From assembly GCA_964528095.1 (NCBI GenBank), contig CAZGSG010000122.1, positions 1-15,587 on the forward strand: a stretch of 15,587 nt of DNA, read 5' to 3'. The notes beneath the pieces were generated by a model. It saw only the letters and a program-made list of their open reading frames with translations, was not told where the DNA came from and searched no databases. Of the stretch, positions 14,388 through 15,587 are shown in pieces. The position numbers and the translations under genes were made by a program. Source of the DNA: CAZGSG01 sp964528095 (GTDB taxonomy: Bacteria > Bacteroidota > Bacteroidia > Chitinophagales > Chitinophagaceae). Numbering within the stretch: the stretch's first letter is position 1; each line of letters begins with the position of its first letter.

Positions 14388-15587
14388 ATGAAGAGTTTTG
14401 ATGTACCAATTATTTACCGGAGTCCACTGATCACCGCGATTAAAAAAAAGCGGAAGGAAATGGACAAGATGAAAAAAGATTTTACTCCCACCCTGCTTGA
14501 TTTCGGGCCGGTACAACTATTTCTGGCCCGTCATTTCGGATTTTGTTATGGCGTGGAAAATGCGATAGAGATCGCTTTCAGAACCGTGGAAGAAAACCCG
14601 GGAAAACGGATCTTCCTATTGAGTGAAATGATCCATAATCCGCAGGTCAATGCCGATCTGCAGGCGCATGGTGTTCAATTTCTGCAGGATACCTACGGTA
14701 AACAACTTGTTTCTTTTGACCAGTTAAGCGCTGAAGATGTAGTGATCATTCCTGCATTTGGCACCACGCTTGAAATAGAAGCACAGTTGAATCATATCGG
14801 CATACAGACCGAGAAATATAATACCACCTGCCCCTTTGTAGAAAAAGTATGGAACAGGGGTGACATGATCGCTAAACAAAACTACTCGATCGTTATTCAC
14901 GGTAAACCCAAACACGAAGAAACAAGGGCTACTTTTTCTCACGCATCACTCAATACAGCTTCGGTTGTGGTGGAAGATATGCGGCAGACCATCGAGCTGG
15001 CAAAATATATTACGGGCGAAAAACCGCCATCCCTGTTCTACGAAGAATTTAAAGGGCAGCACTCTGCCGGTTTTGATGTAAACAAAGACCTGCAACGGAT
15101 TGGCGTGGTAAATCAAACGACCATGCTGGCCAGCGATACCCAGGCTATTGCCGATTTCCTGAAACAAACGATGATCACCCATTTCGGATTGGATGCCAGT
15201 TCTGTAGCCGACCATTTTGCAGACACAAGAGACACCCTGTGCTATGCCACCAATGATAACCAGACAGCGGTGACAGGCATGCTGCAAACAGCAGCGGATA
15301 TTGCGGTAGTGACGGGAGGATATAATTCTTCCAACACATCCCACCTTGTAGAACTATGCGAAGAAAAGTTACCGACTTATTTTATTAACAGCGAAGACAA
15401 AATACTCTCTCAAAAAGATATTCTTCATTACGATTTTCATAACAAACAGGAACTGCTTACAAGTAATTTCCTGCCTGCCGCTACCCCAGCCAAAATCCTT
15501 AACACGAACGGAGCATCCTGCCCTGATGCTGTTGTAGAAGCAATCATAAAAAAACTCAACTATTTTTACCCTTTCCAACAAAAAATA
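14388..15587 (+). CDS. ispH: 4-hydroxy-3-methylbut-2-enyl diphosphate reductase, open at right edge
   Basis: IspH (LytB) does the last step of the MEP isoprenoid pathway, making IPP and DMAPP with an iron-sulfur cluster. The frame is open for exactly 400 codons to the last base, so the stop lies outside. Cluster cysteines are C53 in HFGFCYGVENA, C148 in NTTCPFVEKV and C285 in RDTLCYAT. Also seen are IHGKPKHEETRAT (replacing the HPEV motif of E. coli), VNQTTMLASDTQ and the TGGYNSSNTSHL substrate loop. The protein is longer than E. coli IspH (316) because of a ~40-residue N-terminal extension and inserts, a pattern I recognise from Bacteroidota IspH. A further cysteine (C378) replaces the usual GASTP threonine: NGASCPDAVVEA. 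ATG at 14388 is kept as start because the extension looks family-typical; in-frame ATGs at 14460 and 14469 are alternatives. Confidence 0.93.
   Translation, partial: MKSFDVPIIYRSPLITAIKKKRKEMDKMKKDFTPTLLDFGPVQLFLARHFGFCYGVENAIEIAFRTVEENPGKRIFLLSEMIHNPQVNADLQAHGVQFLQDTYGKQLVSFDQLSAEDVVIIPAFGTTLEIEAQLNHIGIQTEKYNTTCPFVEKVWNRGDMIAKQNYSIVIHGKPKHEETRATFSHASLNTASVVVEDMRQTIELAKYITGEKPPSLFYEEFKGQHSAGFDVNKDLQRIGVVNQTTMLASDTQAIADFLKQTMITHFGLDASSVADHFADTRDTLCYATNDNQTAVTGMLQTAADIAVVTGGYNSSNTSHLVELCEEKLPTYFINSEDKILSQKDILHYDFHNKQELLTSNFLPAATPAKILNTNGASCPDAVVEAIIKKLNYFYPFQQKI

Noticed and set aside
14724..15581. Minus-strand open frames at the right end
   Set aside because: They lie opposite ispH, whose frame has all expected motifs but runs off the window and so is easily missed.

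Overview
The window looks like a chromosomal housekeeping segment from a Bacteroidota bacterium, probably a Chitinophagaceae-type lineage. Evidence: promoters of the TTTG / TAnnTTTG type (clearest before the initiator tRNA), a TonB-dependent receptor, a DUF2807 surface protein, a membrane-anchored PASTA protein next to Ddl, a ferredoxin divergent from a short LuxC-type acyl-CoA reductase, and a long IspH. Genus-level placement is inference.

Left part, all on the minus strand: an initiator tRNA-fMet (2528-2599) with its own promoter and terminator, then era, then der, then the first 12 codons of an exported protein running off the left edge. era (30S assembly) and der (50S assembly) form a ribosome-biogenesis block. 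As sequenced, der is broken by a -1 frame change at a run of seven A in the mRNA sense; the two halves together make a normal Der of about 437 residues.

Behind the tRNA promoter lies a roughly 0.9 kb noncoding array (2655-3566) of about ten units of 96-100 bp, each with a conserved 5-bp palindrome. It ends at the stop codon of a DUF2807 protein gene (3562-4275, minus). Divergent from that gene, a TPP riboswitch (about 4391-4480) leads a TonB-dependent receptor (4548-6719), which is therefore predicted to import thiamine or its phosphates across the outer membrane.

Middle part: a perfect 32-bp inverted repeat separates the receptor from a converging minus-strand cluster, ddl - PASTA protein - rhodanese (9042 to 6825), with a cell-wall theme. 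A 326-bp gap with a terminator follows. Then come a divergent pair, a 2[4Fe-4S] ferredoxin (minus) and an acyl-CoA reductase (plus), and a periplasmic HtrA/DegP protease with its own terminator.

Right part: a 200-bp, near-symmetric palindromic element (12677-12876) sits in the gap between htrA and a cytoplasmic GH13 glycosidase (12939-14222, minus). Divergent from the glycosidase is ispH (14388 to the right edge), which stays open to the last base. No phage, CRISPR, toxin-antitoxin or defence system was seen. The most unusual content is noncoding: the tandem array, the palindromic element, the riboswitch and the der frameshift site.
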